Assembly: GCA_964487555.1 (NCBI GenBank)
Contig: CAZART010000112.1
Coordinates: 1 to 17,251, forward strand
Direction of reading: 5' to 3'
Length of the DNA: 17,251 nucleotides
Origin: CAZART01 sp964487555
GTDB taxonomy: Bacteria > Bacteroidota > Rhodothermia > Rhodothermales > VXPQ01
Position numbers and translations under genes: made by a program
Notes under the pieces: model-generated
Database searches by the model: none
What the model was told of the DNA's origin: nothing
The model's input: the letters and a program-made list of their open reading frames with translations, nothing else
Shown: piece after piece, positions 1 to 7,862 of the stretch
Numbering within the stretch: the first letter of the stretch is position 1
Layout of the letters: the number at the start of each line of letters is the position of its first letter

Positions 1-22
1 CACGCGGCAGGATCTGGGATGG

Positions 23-38
23 CGATGGGCGCCCATCG
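23..38. repeat. 16-bp perfect palindrome upstream of the LuxR gene
   Basis: The sequence CGATGGGCGCCCATCG is a perfect inverted repeat with no spacer, about 110 bases upstream of the probable ATG of the first gene. A looser pair, ACGGT/ACCGT (41-45 and 53-57), follows it. Perfect palindromes of this size are typical sites for dimeric regulators, so it could be an operator for the LuxR gene. It could also belong to an upstream gene outside the window. No other copy was noticed here. Confidence 0.4.
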
Positions 39-148
39 AAACGGTGAATTGAACCGTGAGTCTGCGCGTCCGTGTACTGAAATGATCGCTATTGAGAAGC
101 GGCAGAATAGGTGAATGCGCACGAGGTGGCGGTAGAGGGATTGTAGAC

Positions 149-1777
149 ATGCTCGACATACTCGTAAATGGTCGTGAGTCATACCGGCGAAAGGATTGGA
201 ATCAGGCCTACCACTCCCTTTTGCTTGCAGATCAGGCGAATCCCCTGGAGAGCAAAGACCTGGAACGGCTGGCAACATCAGCATACCTGGCCGGGCGCGA
301 CGTCGATTTTCACAGCTTCCTCGACCGTGCTCATCATACCTATTTGGAGGCTGGAGACCCGGTGCACGCCGCCCGATGTGCCTTCTGGATGGGGCTCACT
401 TTAATGCTTCAAGGTGAGACGGGGCAGGCGAGCGGATGGCTCGCGCGGGCGCGGCGGCTCGTAGAGGGACGAGACTGTGTGGAACAGGGATATTTGCTGC
501 TGCCGCTCGCCGAGCAGCATCTATCCGAAGGAAATGGTGATGTCGCGCACGCTACCGCCGTCAGAGCCGCCGAAATAGGGGACCGCTTCGCGGACGCAGA
601 CCTGATCGCCTGCGCCTGTCACCTGCAGGGACGAGCTCTGATCCAGCAAGGCCAGGTTCAGGGAGGGCTCGTGCTCCTCGATGAGGCCATGCTGGCGGTC
701 GTCGCGGGAGAACTGTCGCCCATCATGACAGGTCTGATCTATTGCAGTGTAATCGAGGCATGCCGGCAGGTGTACGCGCTGAGCCGTGCTCATGAGTGGA
801 CGTCCGCGTTGGCCTCGTGGTGCGACCAGCAATCCGAGATGGTTGCCTTCACCGGGACCTGCCTCGTGTATCGCGCTGAGATCATGCGATTTCATGGTGC
901 CTGGCCGGATGCGATGGCCGAGGCATGCCACGCCTGCGATCGATTTTCAAAGCGAAGCGATCGCGACGGGCCAGCCGCGGCGTTCTATCAGCAGGCCGAG
1001 CTGCACCGTCTACGGGGGGAGTTTGGGGCGGCAGAGGAGGCCTATCGAGCTGCGAGCCGATCGGGCTTCACACCGCTGCCCGGATTCGCGCTGCTACGGA
1101 TGGGCCAGGGACGCACCGACGCAGCTTGTGCGGCAATCCGCCGCGCCGTACTTACGGTCACTGACCCGCTGGAGCGCGCAAAGCTCCTGCCCGCGCATAT
1201 CGAAATCATGCTGGCCGCGGGCGAAATCCCGGAAGCACGCAGCGCGTGTCGCGAGTTGGAGGCGATCGCGCAGAAGTTCAACACGGGCGTGCTGCGAGCG
1301 ATGGCCGCGCACGGTTGCGGCGCCGTCGAACTGACCGAAGGTGATGCCCGCGCTGCGCTGACGTCACTACGTCACGCTTTCGAGATGTGGCAGCAGGTCG
1401 AGGCGCCCTACGAGGCCGCGCGGGTGCGTGAGCTTATGGGCCGGGCCTGCTTTGCCGTGGACGACGACGATGGCGGTGCGCTGGAGCTCGATGCCGCAAG
1501 GGCTGTTTTCGAACGCCTAGGAGCCCTGCCGGATCTCGCTCGCCTCGAGTCGTTCGGAAAGCCTGCTTCTTCGGGGCATCGGCACGGGTTGACACATCGC
1601 CAGCTTCAGGTCCTCCGCCTGGTTGCCTCCGGAAAGACCAACAAGGAGGTCGCGGCCGAGCTGTTTCTGAGCGAGCGAACGATTGACAGGCACTTGAGCA
1701 ACATCTTCACCAAACTGAATGTCTCGTCGCGTGCCGCTGCAACGGCCTACGCATACACGCATAAGCTGCTCCCATAG
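149..1777 (+). CDS. TPR-repeat LuxR-family transcriptional regulator
   Basis: This is a 542-residue cytoplasmic DNA-binding regulator. Residues ~10-470 are an alanine-rich helical array with tetratricopeptide-like periodicity, a typical ligand- or protein-binding platform. Residues ~480-540 are a LuxR/GerE helix-turn-helix, recognisable by the LTxRQLQVLRLVASGKTNKEVA core and the SERTIDRHLSNIFTKLNVSSR recognition stretch. There is no receiver, autoinducer-binding or P-loop ATPase domain, so it is neither a classical response regulator nor a MalT/LAL ATPase. I chose the ATG at 149 because AGAGGGA (134-140) lies 8 bases upstream; the frame stays open to a TTG at 92 that lacks a ribosome site. 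The last codons form the first unit of a tandem repeat that continues into the leader of the next gene, which suggests it may regulate that gene. The ligand is unknown. Confidence 0.85.
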   Translation: MLDILVNGRESYRRKDWNQAYHSLLLADQANPLESKDLERLATSAYLAGRDVDFHSFLDRAHHTYLEAGDPVHAARCAFWMGLTLMLQGETGQASGWLARARRLVEGRDCVEQGYLLLPLAEQHLSEGNGDVAHATAVRAAEIGDRFADADLIACACHLQGRALIQQGQVQGGLVLLDEAMLAVVAGELSPIMTGLIYCSVIEACRQVYALSRAHEWTSALASWCDQQSEMVAFTGTCLVYRAEIMRFHGAWPDAMAEACHACDRFSKRSDRDGPAAAFYQQAELHRLRGEFGAAEEAYRAASRSGFTPLPGFALLRMGQGRTDAACAAIRRAVLTVTDPLERAKLLPAHIEIMLAAGEIPEARSACRELEAIAQKFNTGVLRAMAAHGCGAVELTEGDARAALTSLRHAFEMWQQVEAPYEAARVRELMGRACFAVDDDDGGALELDAARAVFERLGALPDLARLESFGKPASSGHRHGLTHRQLQVLRLVASGKTNKEVAAELFLSERTIDRHLSNIFTKLNVSSRAAATAYAYTHKLLP

Positions 1778-1860
1778 CGCATATCCTGCTCCCATAAACG
1801 CACGATATGCTCCCGTCACGCACAATATGCTCCGGATAGTACATAATCTGCTCCCGTCAA
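1758..1860 (+). repeat. Five tandem imperfect ~20-bp repeats
   Basis: Units lie at 1758-1777, 1778-1798, 1799-1818, 1819-1838 and 1839-1860, 20-22 bases each, with approximate consensus CGCAnnATATGCTCCCRTCA. The TGCTCC core is present in all five. Unit 1 codes for the last residues and stop of the LuxR gene; the rest are intergenic. A 20-22 bp period places each unit on the same face of the helix, as in arrays of regulator sites, and the array sits ~130 bases upstream of the hydrolase-methyltransferase start. Operator function is inference; slippage duplication of the gene end is the simple alternative. Confidence 0.75.
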
Positions 1861-1872
1861 CGGAACGTGCGC

Positions 1873-1914
1873 GAAATTACCCACATTTGCGGAAGACGCA
1901 GGTTGGGTAGTTTC
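1873..1914 (+). promoter_or_regulatory. Two-part stem-loop, possible operator or leader element
   Basis: Bases 1873-1883 (GAAATTACCCA) pair along their full length with 1904-1914 (TGGGTAGTTTC), counting one T-G wobble. An inner TGCG/CGCA stem (1888-1891 with 1897-1900) closes a GAAGA loop. No T tract follows on either strand, so it is not a standard intrinsic terminator. TTTG at 1886-1889 and TAGTTTCA at 1908-1915, 18 bases apart, weakly resemble the Bacteroidota -33/-7 promoter boxes (TTTG and TAnnTTTG). The palindrome could therefore be an operator overlapping a promoter. Confidence 0.45.
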
Positions 1915-1946
1915 ACCGAAGCGCGGCCCGGGACAAACTCGCAAAT

Positions 1947-1975
1947 TTGGTCTGCAGATGATTTCGCAGAACCAA
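1947..1975 (+). promoter_or_regulatory. Stem-loop directly upstream of a ribosome binding site
   Basis: TTGGT (1947-1951) pairs with ACCAA (1971-1975), and CTGC (1952-1955) pairs with GCAG (1966-1969) across a single bulged A at 1970. The loop is 10 bases. The stem ends one base before the GAGGA Shine-Dalgarno (1977-1981) of the hydrolase-methyltransferase gene. A helix in this position could influence ribosome access, for example through a bound protein, ligand or temperature. Function is inferred from position only. Confidence 0.4.
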
Positions 1976-1988
1976 CGAGGACGATCCT

Positions 1989-3755
1989 ATGGCCACGATT
2001 CAAAGTCGCGTGACAGATCAACAGCAAGAGCGGAAGCCGGCCAATCGACCGACTCGGGCCGCGAGAGCCCGCAAACACCTGCTTGAAGCACTTCCTGTCA
2101 GGGAGCGACGGCTGCGACTCAACGGTGTGTCGACAGCCGTCCTGGAGGGCGGTTCCGGCCCTCCCATCGTACTGCTGCACGGACCGGGAGAATACGCGGC
2201 TAAATGGCTGCGCGTAATCCCGGATCTCGTAACGACGCATCGCGTCATCGCCCCAGATCTACCGGGGCACGGCACGTCGGAAGCAATCGATGGTCCGATA
2301 GACGTCGAGCGCATCCTCGCGTGGCTCGACGATCTTATCGAATGCACCTGTCCGACACCGCCCGTGCTTGTGGGACAGATTCTCGGCGGAGCCGTCGCGG
2401 CCCGCTTTGCCTGCGAGCGAAGCGAGCGACTCAACAGCCTGGTGCTCGTCGACGCACTCGGTCTGGCAGCGTTTCAGCCGGCCCCCGAGTTTGGTATGGC
2501 GCTCACCGAATTCGCGGCGCAACCGACAGAAGAGACGCACGATCGTCTGTGGAGCCGGTGCACGTTCGATCTTGATGCCATGCGCGACAGGCTGGGACAG
2601 CGATGGGAATGGATCAAGGCCTATAACGTTGACCGTGCCCGAACGCCGGGCTTACAAGCCACTCAGCAAGGTTTAATGGAACAGTTCGGGATGCCTGCAA
2701 TCCCATCCGCGGACTTGAGGCGCATTACTGTCTCGACGACGCTCATATGGGGACGGCACGATCTAGCGACGTCGTTATCGGTTGCAGAAAACGCGAGTGC
2801 CCGCTATGGCTGGTCCCTACACGTGATCGAAAACGCTGCTGACGATCCGCCCATGGAACAGCCCGAGGCATTCCTGGCATCCTTGCGCGCGGAGCTCGGC
2901 ACTTCGGGCCGAAACGGAGCAGAGGTCGCTCAGAGACAAGAAACACGGAGGCTATGGGACGAGATCGCGCCAGGCTATGACAGGACGAACACACCCACGC
3001 AGATGTGGATAGCCACCGAAGGCCTGCGCCGTTCGGGTCTCCGTTCGGGCATGCGGTTTCTGGACGTGGCCGCCGGCAGCGGTGCCCTAAGCATTCCTGC
3101 GGCGCGTCTCGGAGCTCAGGTGCTGTCGACGGATTTGTCGCCCGTCATGCTTGAGCTGCTCCGAGACCGCGCGGATGATGAGGACCTCAACATCGAGACC
3201 CGTGTCATGGACGGCCACACGCTTGAGTTCGACGACGACAGCTTCGATATGGTGGGATCGCAGTTCGGCGTCATGCTGTTCCCCAATGCGCGAAAGGCCA
3301 TTCGCGAGATGACACGCGTCGTTAAGCCGGAGGGCCGTGTGCTGATCCATGCCTACGGCGATCCGCACAAGATCGAATTCTTGAGCTTTCTCATCGGTGC
3401 CGTTCAGTCCGTCCGTCCGAATTTCGAGGGTCTTCCAATGGATCCTCCGCCGCTCGAATTTCAGCTGGCGGATCCGGACACACTTTACGAAGTGCTTTCC
3501 GCCGCTGGACTGAAGGACGTAAAAGTCGAGACGGTAACCGAGACCACGGAGCACGAAACCGGAGAGGATCTATGGGAATGGCTGATATCGAGCAACCCCA
3601 TCGCCGAGATGCTGCTTGGAGGCATGCTGAACCTCACAAGCGATGAAAGAGATGCGGTCCGGCAGACGCTGGAGGAGATGGTCCGCGAGCGTGCCGAAGG
3701 CCGACGTGCCGCCCGGCTGACAAACCCGGTCAACATCGGCATCGGCACGAAGTGA
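1989..3755 (+). CDS. Degenerate alpha/beta-hydrolase fused to class I SAM methyltransferase
   Basis: This 588-residue protein has two domains. Residues ~45-305 have the alpha/beta-hydrolase layout: VLLHG oxyanion region, DLPGHG turn, nucleophile-elbow strand and a C-terminal EQPEAF helix. The elbow reads GQILGG, so Ile131 replaces the nucleophile. The expected AGH histidine is Asp285 (AADDPP). Only the acid, Asp258 in GRHD, remains. Residues ~318-520 are a UbiE/Methyltransf_11-type domain with SAM motif I LDVAAGSG (358-365), an acidic residue ending motif II (STDLSP) and a post-I segment DDDSFDMV. The start has GAGGA 7 bases upstream. The hydrolase half is probably a non-catalytic sensor or scaffold and the methyltransferase probably active; the substrate is unknown. 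It lies downstream of the LuxR gene behind a repeat-rich, structured leader. The far N-terminus (1-40) is basic and probably disordered. Confidence 0.88.
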   Translation: MATIQSRVTDQQQERKPANRPTRAARARKHLLEALPVRERRLRLNGVSTAVLEGGSGPPIVLLHGPGEYAAKWLRVIPDLVTTHRVIAPDLPGHGTSEAIDGPIDVERILAWLDDLIECTCPTPPVLVGQILGGAVAARFACERSERLNSLVLVDALGLAAFQPAPEFGMALTEFAAQPTEETHDRLWSRCTFDLDAMRDRLGQRWEWIKAYNVDRARTPGLQATQQGLMEQFGMPAIPSADLRRITVSTTLIWGRHDLATSLSVAENASARYGWSLHVIENAADDPPMEQPEAFLASLRAELGTSGRNGAEVAQRQETRRLWDEIAPGYDRTNTPTQMWIATEGLRRSGLRSGMRFLDVAAGSGALSIPAARLGAQVLSTDLSPVMLELLRDRADDEDLNIETRVMDGHTLEFDDDSFDMVGSQFGVMLFPNARKAIREMTRVVKPEGRVLIHAYGDPHKIEFLSFLIGAVQSVRPNFEGLPMDPPPLEFQLADPDTLYEVLSAAGLKDVKVETVTETTEHETGEDLWEWLISSNPIAEMLLGGMLNLTSDERDAVRQTLEEMVRERAEGRRAARLTNPVNIGIGTK

Positions 3756-3910
3756 ACTCTTGGAGCGAGGGGCCAATGACTCGTCGGGCTTTAGGGGTAT
3801 TCCCGCCGGCGCCGGCACCAGAACGGAGTAAGAACCGACCGGAGTTGTGATCGAGATTAGGAGGGTCGATCTTATGGGTTGGCCCCTTGAGATTGAAGGA
3901 GCGGATAAAC
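3756..3910 (+). other. Intergenic leader of the receptor kinase gene
   Basis: The 155-base gap contains a GCCGGCGCCGGC palindrome (3805-3816). A 9-base inverted pair, AGGGGCCAA (3768-3776) and TTGGCCCCT (3879-3887), frames most of the gap. No T-tract terminator or clear promoter was seen. Confidence 0.35.
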
Positions 3911-3927
3911 GTGCGTGTTTCGCCTGA
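3874..3927 (+). CDS. Possible 17-codon leader peptide ahead of the kinase
   Basis: ATG at 3874 has the best ribosome site in this gap (AGGAGGG, 3859-3865, 8 bases upstream). It opens a 17-codon frame (MGWPLEIEGADKRACFA) that ends in TGA at 3925-3927. It is out of frame with the kinase gene and overlaps the kinase GTG start at 3911 by 17 bases. It could be a leader peptide used for translational coupling. It could also be the true kinase start separated from the rest by a natural or sequencing indel. No family is recognisable. Confidence 0.3.
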   Translation: MGWPLEIEGADKRACFA

Positions 3928-6900
3928 TCGTTCCGAGCAACTCCGGCGCCTCTTCGAAAAGCTCATCGATCATCCCGCCGACGAACGTGCGGCTTTTCTT
4001 GAAGAGGTCTGCAGAAGCGACCCGGCGCTGCGCCGCGAGCTTACTTCCCTGCTTGATGATCCGGAAGACCTGCCGGGCTTGAGCCCGTTAGCATGGGATA
4101 CCATCCGGCCGCTGCTGGAGGCCATGCGCGTCGCGGCGACCCCAACAGAGGGGCTCATCGGCCGCAGGATCTCCCATTTTCAGATCGTGGAGCAACTGGG
4201 CGCCGGCGGAATGGGGGTCGTCTACAAGGCCGTTGACACGCAGCTCGACCGCACGGTCGGCCTCAAATTCCTCCCTCCGGAGCTCACGCGCGATCCGACG
4301 GCGAAGACGCGATTCGTCCGCGAGGCAAAGGCGGCCTCGGCCCTTGACCACAACAACATCTGCACGATTTATGAGATCGGCGAGACGCCGGCGGGGCAGC
4401 TCTTCATCGCGATGGCCCATTATACGGGCGAGACGCTCAAGGAGAAGATCGAACGCGGACCCCTGCCACTCGAAGAAGCGCTGGATTACGCCGTTCAAAT
4501 GGCCGACGGGCTGTCGAGGGCCCACGCCGCGGGGATCGTGCACAGGGACGTCAAGCCGGCCAATGTGATGATCACCGATCATGGCCAAATCAAGATCGTT
4601 GATTTCGGTTTGGCGAAGGTGGCCGGACTGACGCAGATTACGCAGACGGGTTCGACGATGGGGACCGCGGCGTACATGAGTCCGGAGCAGGCTCGCGGCG
4701 AGGCCGTCGACGAGCAGACGGACGTGTGGTCATTGGGAGTAGTCCTCTACGAGATGCTGACGGGTGGGCGGCCGTTCCGCGGGGAATTCCATCACGCCGT
4801 AATTTATTCGATCTTGAACGAAGCGCCCGAGCCCATCCGTCAGGCCAATCCCTCGGTCCCTCCGGAACTGGAGCGGACGGTCGATCGGGCTTTGCAGAAA
4901 AAGCGGGAGGGTCGCTACACGGCAGCGGCAGACTTGTTAAAAGACCTACGGGGCTACCAGGACAGCCTGCGTGGAAAGGGGGCATTTGATCTGCGAACGG
5001 TCCTTCGTCGCGCCCGCAAACCCCGTGTTGCGGTTCCGGCGGCAGTCGTGCTCCTGCTCCTCGTCCTGTCGTCGATCTGGTTCTTCGATCGGCAGGCCAA
5101 AATTCGCTGGGCACGGGAGGTGGCGCTTCCGGAGATCGGGCACCTGGTGCAGGCAAGCTGGCGGGATTATACCGAGGCCTACGGTCTCGCCGAGCGCGCA
5201 GAACGATACATTCCGAACGATCCGGAGCTCGCGGAGCTCATGGCGAGCAGCTCCCTGCATATCGACATACGTACGGAGCCGCCCGGGGCAGAAATTTACG
5301 TAAAAGAATACAGCGCGCCGGAGAGCGATTGGCAGCATCTGGGGGTCACGCCCATCGATAGCCTGAGAATGCCGATCGGGATCTTCCGATGGAAGATAGA
5401 AAAGGACGGCTATGAGACCGTGCTGGCCGCCGCGTCCACCTGGGACATCGGGATCATCGGAGGACGGGACCTTTTGATTCCCAATCATTTTGTGCGGGTG
5501 CTGGATGATAAGGAAAGCATCCCACCCGGGATGGTGCGTGTGCAGGGCGGGGAGACGCGCTATGGGGAACTGGATGATTTCTTTATCGACCGGCACGAAG
5601 TCACTAATAGCCAATATAAGGCATTCGTCGACAGTGGCGGCTACCGGAACAGATCCTACTGGAAGCACGAGTTTTCCAAAGAAGGACGGGTGCTTAGCTG
5701 GGAGGAAGCCATGGCCGAATTTGTCGACCGAACAGATAGACCGGGCCCATCCACGTGGCAGGCCGGCGATTACCCTGAGGGACAGAGGGACCATCCGGTT
5801 ACCGGCGTGAGCTGGTATGAAGCCGCGGCGTATGCTGAATTTGCAGGCAAGAGTCTCCCGACGGGAACGCACTGGGGGCTGGCACGGGGCGAAAACACGT
5901 CTTTGATCCGGTGGCCACAGCTTGGTGGGTACGCTGCTCTGGCGCCCTTCAGTAATTTTGGAGCTGATGGCCCTGTTCCGGTTGGCAGTCTTCCCGGTGT
6001 TTCGCCCTATGGTGCTTATGACATGGCCGGAAACGTGCGGGAATGGTGCTGGAATGAAACCCCCATGGGGAGACTATTGAGGGGTGGGGCCTGGAACGAC
6101 AACACCTACAGGTTCACGGAGCCGGCTCAAGCGCCTCCCTTCGATCGATCGTCACATAACGGCTTCCGATGTGCTCGCTATACCGACCGTGAGAAGATCC
6201 CTGAAGAAGCTATCGCCCCCATGGTATTTGTCCGCAGCAAGGACTTTTACAAAGAACAGCCCGTTTCCGATGCCATTTTCCAGGTGTACAAAGAGCAATA
6301 CGCGTATGACAAAATCGCGCTAAATGATCGGCTTGAATCGAGGGACGAAAGCGATGACGCCTGGATTCATGAACACATTTCCTTTGATGCAGCCTATGGA
6401 AATGAGCGCGTTATACTCCATCTATTTCTACCTAAAACGACAGCGCCGCCCTATCAAACGGTCGTCTATTTTCCCGGCAGCTCTTCACTGTTCCAGGTAT
6501 CGAGCGAAGAGATCGAGAGCTATTTCGAATTTCCTACGTTCCTTTCTTTCTTAGTGAAAAATGGTCGCGCGGTGGCCTATCCCATTTATAAAGGAACGTT
6601 TGAGCGACGAGATGATGCACTGATATCCATTTTTCTTAACGATAATTCCTATCAATATACTGATCTAACCATTCAACTCGTTAAGGATTTTAAACGAAGC
6701 ATTGATTATTTGCAGATGCGAAACGACATCGACGGTCAGAAATTTGCCTACTATGGAATGAGCTGGGGAGGAATGTACGGAGCGATTATTCCGGCCGTGG
6801 AGGACCGAATCAAAGCATCCATTTTGGTGCCCGGCGGCTTCCAGCAGCGTGGTCGCCCCGAAGCTCATCAGATCAACTACATCGGCCGAGTAACGACACC

Positions 6901-7099
6901 AACGCTGATGTTAAATGGCAAATACGACACGCTTTTCCCTTATGAGACGTCGATAAAACCAATGTTTGATCTCTTGGGCACGCCGAGCGAGCACAAAAAG
7001 CTCATTTTATACGAAACGGATCACATCCCACCAAGAGATGAGTTTATCAAGGAAACACTGGCGTGGCTGGACCGCTATCTGGGACCCGTAGGCCAATGA
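3911..7099 (+). CDS. Transmembrane Ser/Thr kinase with PEGA, FGE-like and esterase domains
   Basis: With the GTG start (AAGGAG at 3896-3901, 9-base spacing) the protein has 1062 residues; an in-frame TTG at 3887 has no suitable ribosome site. In order: a short helical N-terminus; a PknB-type kinase (~85-345) with glycine loop GAGGMGVVY, Lys119, HRD 211-213, DFG from Asp231 and a GTAAYMSPEQ activation segment, all apparently functional; one membrane helix (~373-392); a PEGA-like domain (~449-520); a sulfatase-modifying-factor (FGE-like) domain (~537-757); and an alpha/beta-hydrolase (~780-1062) with GMSWGG (Ser951), Asp1006 and His1038, a complete triad. The kinase is cytoplasmic, so the rest should lie in the periplasm. 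The FGE-like domain lacks the paired active-site cysteines of true formylglycine enzymes around GGAWND, so it is probably a binding module. GC content falls sharply in the esterase part. The substrate is unknown; the architecture suggests a receptor that binds or hydrolyses an extracytoplasmic ester and signals through phosphorylation. Confidence 0.9.
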   Translation: MRVSPDRSEQLRRLFEKLIDHPADERAAFLEEVCRSDPALRRELTSLLDDPEDLPGLSPLAWDTIRPLLEAMRVAATPTEGLIGRRISHFQIVEQLGAGGMGVVYKAVDTQLDRTVGLKFLPPELTRDPTAKTRFVREAKAASALDHNNICTIYEIGETPAGQLFIAMAHYTGETLKEKIERGPLPLEEALDYAVQMADGLSRAHAAGIVHRDVKPANVMITDHGQIKIVDFGLAKVAGLTQITQTGSTMGTAAYMSPEQARGEAVDEQTDVWSLGVVLYEMLTGGRPFRGEFHHAVIYSILNEAPEPIRQANPSVPPELERTVDRALQKKREGRYTAAADLLKDLRGYQDSLRGKGAFDLRTVLRRARKPRVAVPAAVVLLLLVLSSIWFFDRQAKIRWAREVALPEIGHLVQASWRDYTEAYGLAERAERYIPNDPELAELMASSSLHIDIRTEPPGAEIYVKEYSAPESDWQHLGVTPIDSLRMPIGIFRWKIEKDGYETVLAAASTWDIGIIGGRDLLIPNHFVRVLDDKESIPPGMVRVQGGETRYGELDDFFIDRHEVTNSQYKAFVDSGGYRNRSYWKHEFSKEGRVLSWEEAMAEFVDRTDRPGPSTWQAGDYPEGQRDHPVTGVSWYEAAAYAEFAGKSLPTGTHWGLARGENTSLIRWPQLGGYAALAPFSNFGADGPVPVGSLPGVSPYGAYDMAGNVREWCWNETPMGRLLRGGAWNDNTYRFTEPAQAPPFDRSSHNGFRCARYTDREKIPEEAIAPMVFVRSKDFYKEQPVSDAIFQVYKEQYAYDKIALNDRLESRDESDDAWIHEHISFDAAYGNERVILHLFLPKTTAPPYQTVVYFPGSSSLFQVSSEEIESYFEFPTFLSFLVKNGRAVAYPIYKGTFERRDDALISIFLNDNSYQYTDLTIQLVKDFKRSIDYLQMRNDIDGQKFAYYGMSWGGMYGAIIPAVEDRIKASILVPGGFQQRGRPEAHQINYIGRVTTPTLMLNGKYDTLFPYETSIKPMFDLLGTPSEHKKLILYETDHIPPRDEFIKETLAWLDRYLGPVGQ

Positions 7100-7183
7100 C
7101 AGCCGCCTGCTCGAGGCCGGGGAACGGAGGGCGGTGGGAGCCGATTCAAACGGTGTTTTGATACGGGCGGATTGTCCGCCTGT

Positions 7184-7189
7184 TATAGT
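7184..7189 (+). promoter_or_regulatory. Weak -10-like box upstream of the OsmC gene
   Basis: TATAGT at 7184-7189 resembles a -10 element, with TTGATA (7158-7163) as a poorly spaced (20 bases) -35 candidate. It lies in the 136-base gap after the kinase gene, 46 bases before the preferred ATG. Support is sequence resemblance only. Confidence 0.22.
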
Positions 7190-7235
7190 GGCAAGAGGAC
7201 GCCGATACCATCCAAGCGTGAGCCGGATCCGACCC

Positions 7236-7742
7236 ATGAATGCTGACGAACTGCGAACGCTTCAAGCGCCCTTGAAGCATAAATACCGAGACGATCCCGG
7301 AGCCGGGCTCGTCACGCTCAAAGCAAGCGGTCGGATCGGAGAGGGAATCTCTTGCAGGGTCGAGACGGGGAAGGCCCTCGTTGAGGCAGGCCTACATCCG
7401 GCGACGGGTGGTGACGGAATCGCCGCTTGCTCCGGTGATATGCTGCTCGAAGCCCTCGCAGCATGTGCAGGGGTAACAATGAGTGCGGTTGCTACGGCCC
7501 TCGGCATAAAACTTCGCGACGGATTGGTGAGGGCCGAAGGAGATCTGGATTTCCGCGGCACGTTGGGCGTCTCGAAGGAGATTCCGGTTGGATTTCTAGC
7601 CATCCGGCTCCACTTCGACTTGGAGACCGACGCGACGGAGGAGCAACTTGCGTCTCTGCTGCGATTGACGGAGCGCTACTGCGTGGTCTACCAGACGCTC
7701 CGCAATACTCCGGAGATTCGCATTTCTCATCAGGCCCGATAG
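7236..7742 (+). CDS. OsmC/Ohr-family peroxide-reductase-like protein
   Basis: This 168-residue cytoplasmic protein has the OsmC/Ohr layout. Cys77 lies in an LLEALAACAGVTM helix and Cys149 in ERYCVVYQTL, the two positions used by this family as peroxidatic and resolving thiols to reduce organic hydroperoxides. Beta strands with RAEGDLDF and a LRLHFDLE-type stretch surround them. ATG at 7236 fits the family length; the frame remains open back to GTG 7134, but the extra 34 residues do not look like the family and the GTG is only 3 bases from GGAGG. The start site has a weak ribosome site. No neighbour points to a specific substrate. The family also includes members without proven peroxidase activity, so the assignment stays at family level. 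Confidence 0.85.
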   Translation: MNADELRTLQAPLKHKYRDDPGAGLVTLKASGRIGEGISCRVETGKALVEAGLHPATGGDGIAACSGDMLLEALAACAGVTMSAVATALGIKLRDGLVRAEGDLDFRGTLGVSKEIPVGFLAIRLHFDLETDATEEQLASLLRLTERYCVVYQTLRNTPEIRISHQAR

Positions 7743-7825
7743 GACTCGCGACGACGAAATTCGCTCCGTGAAGCCTCCCCACACCCTGATGCGCGTGCTC
7801 GCGAGCGTCGGTTCCGCTCTCCGTT

Positions 7826-7833
7826 TATATTGG
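7826..7833 (+). promoter_or_regulatory. Candidate -7 box upstream of the barrel gene
   Basis: TATATTGG at 7826-7833 matches seven of eight positions of the Bacteroidota TAnnTTTG element and also contains a TATATT -10-like hexamer. It lies 29 bases upstream of the ATG at 7863. No convincing upstream box was found at the usual distance. A GCTCGCGAGC palindrome (7797-7806) lies just upstream and could be an operator. Confidence 0.35.
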
Positions 7834-7862
7834 CCCCTACCGTTGTCACGATAGGAGGACCC

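Noticed and set aside
4946..5872. Long open frame on the minus strand inside the kinase gene
   Set aside because: It is antisense to well-conserved TM, PEGA and FGE-like coding sequence, has no recognisable domain, and is expected from GC-rich codon structure.
5519..6181. Active formylglycine-generating enzyme
   Set aside because: The fold signatures are present but the paired catalytic cysteines are missing, so only an FGE-like module is called.
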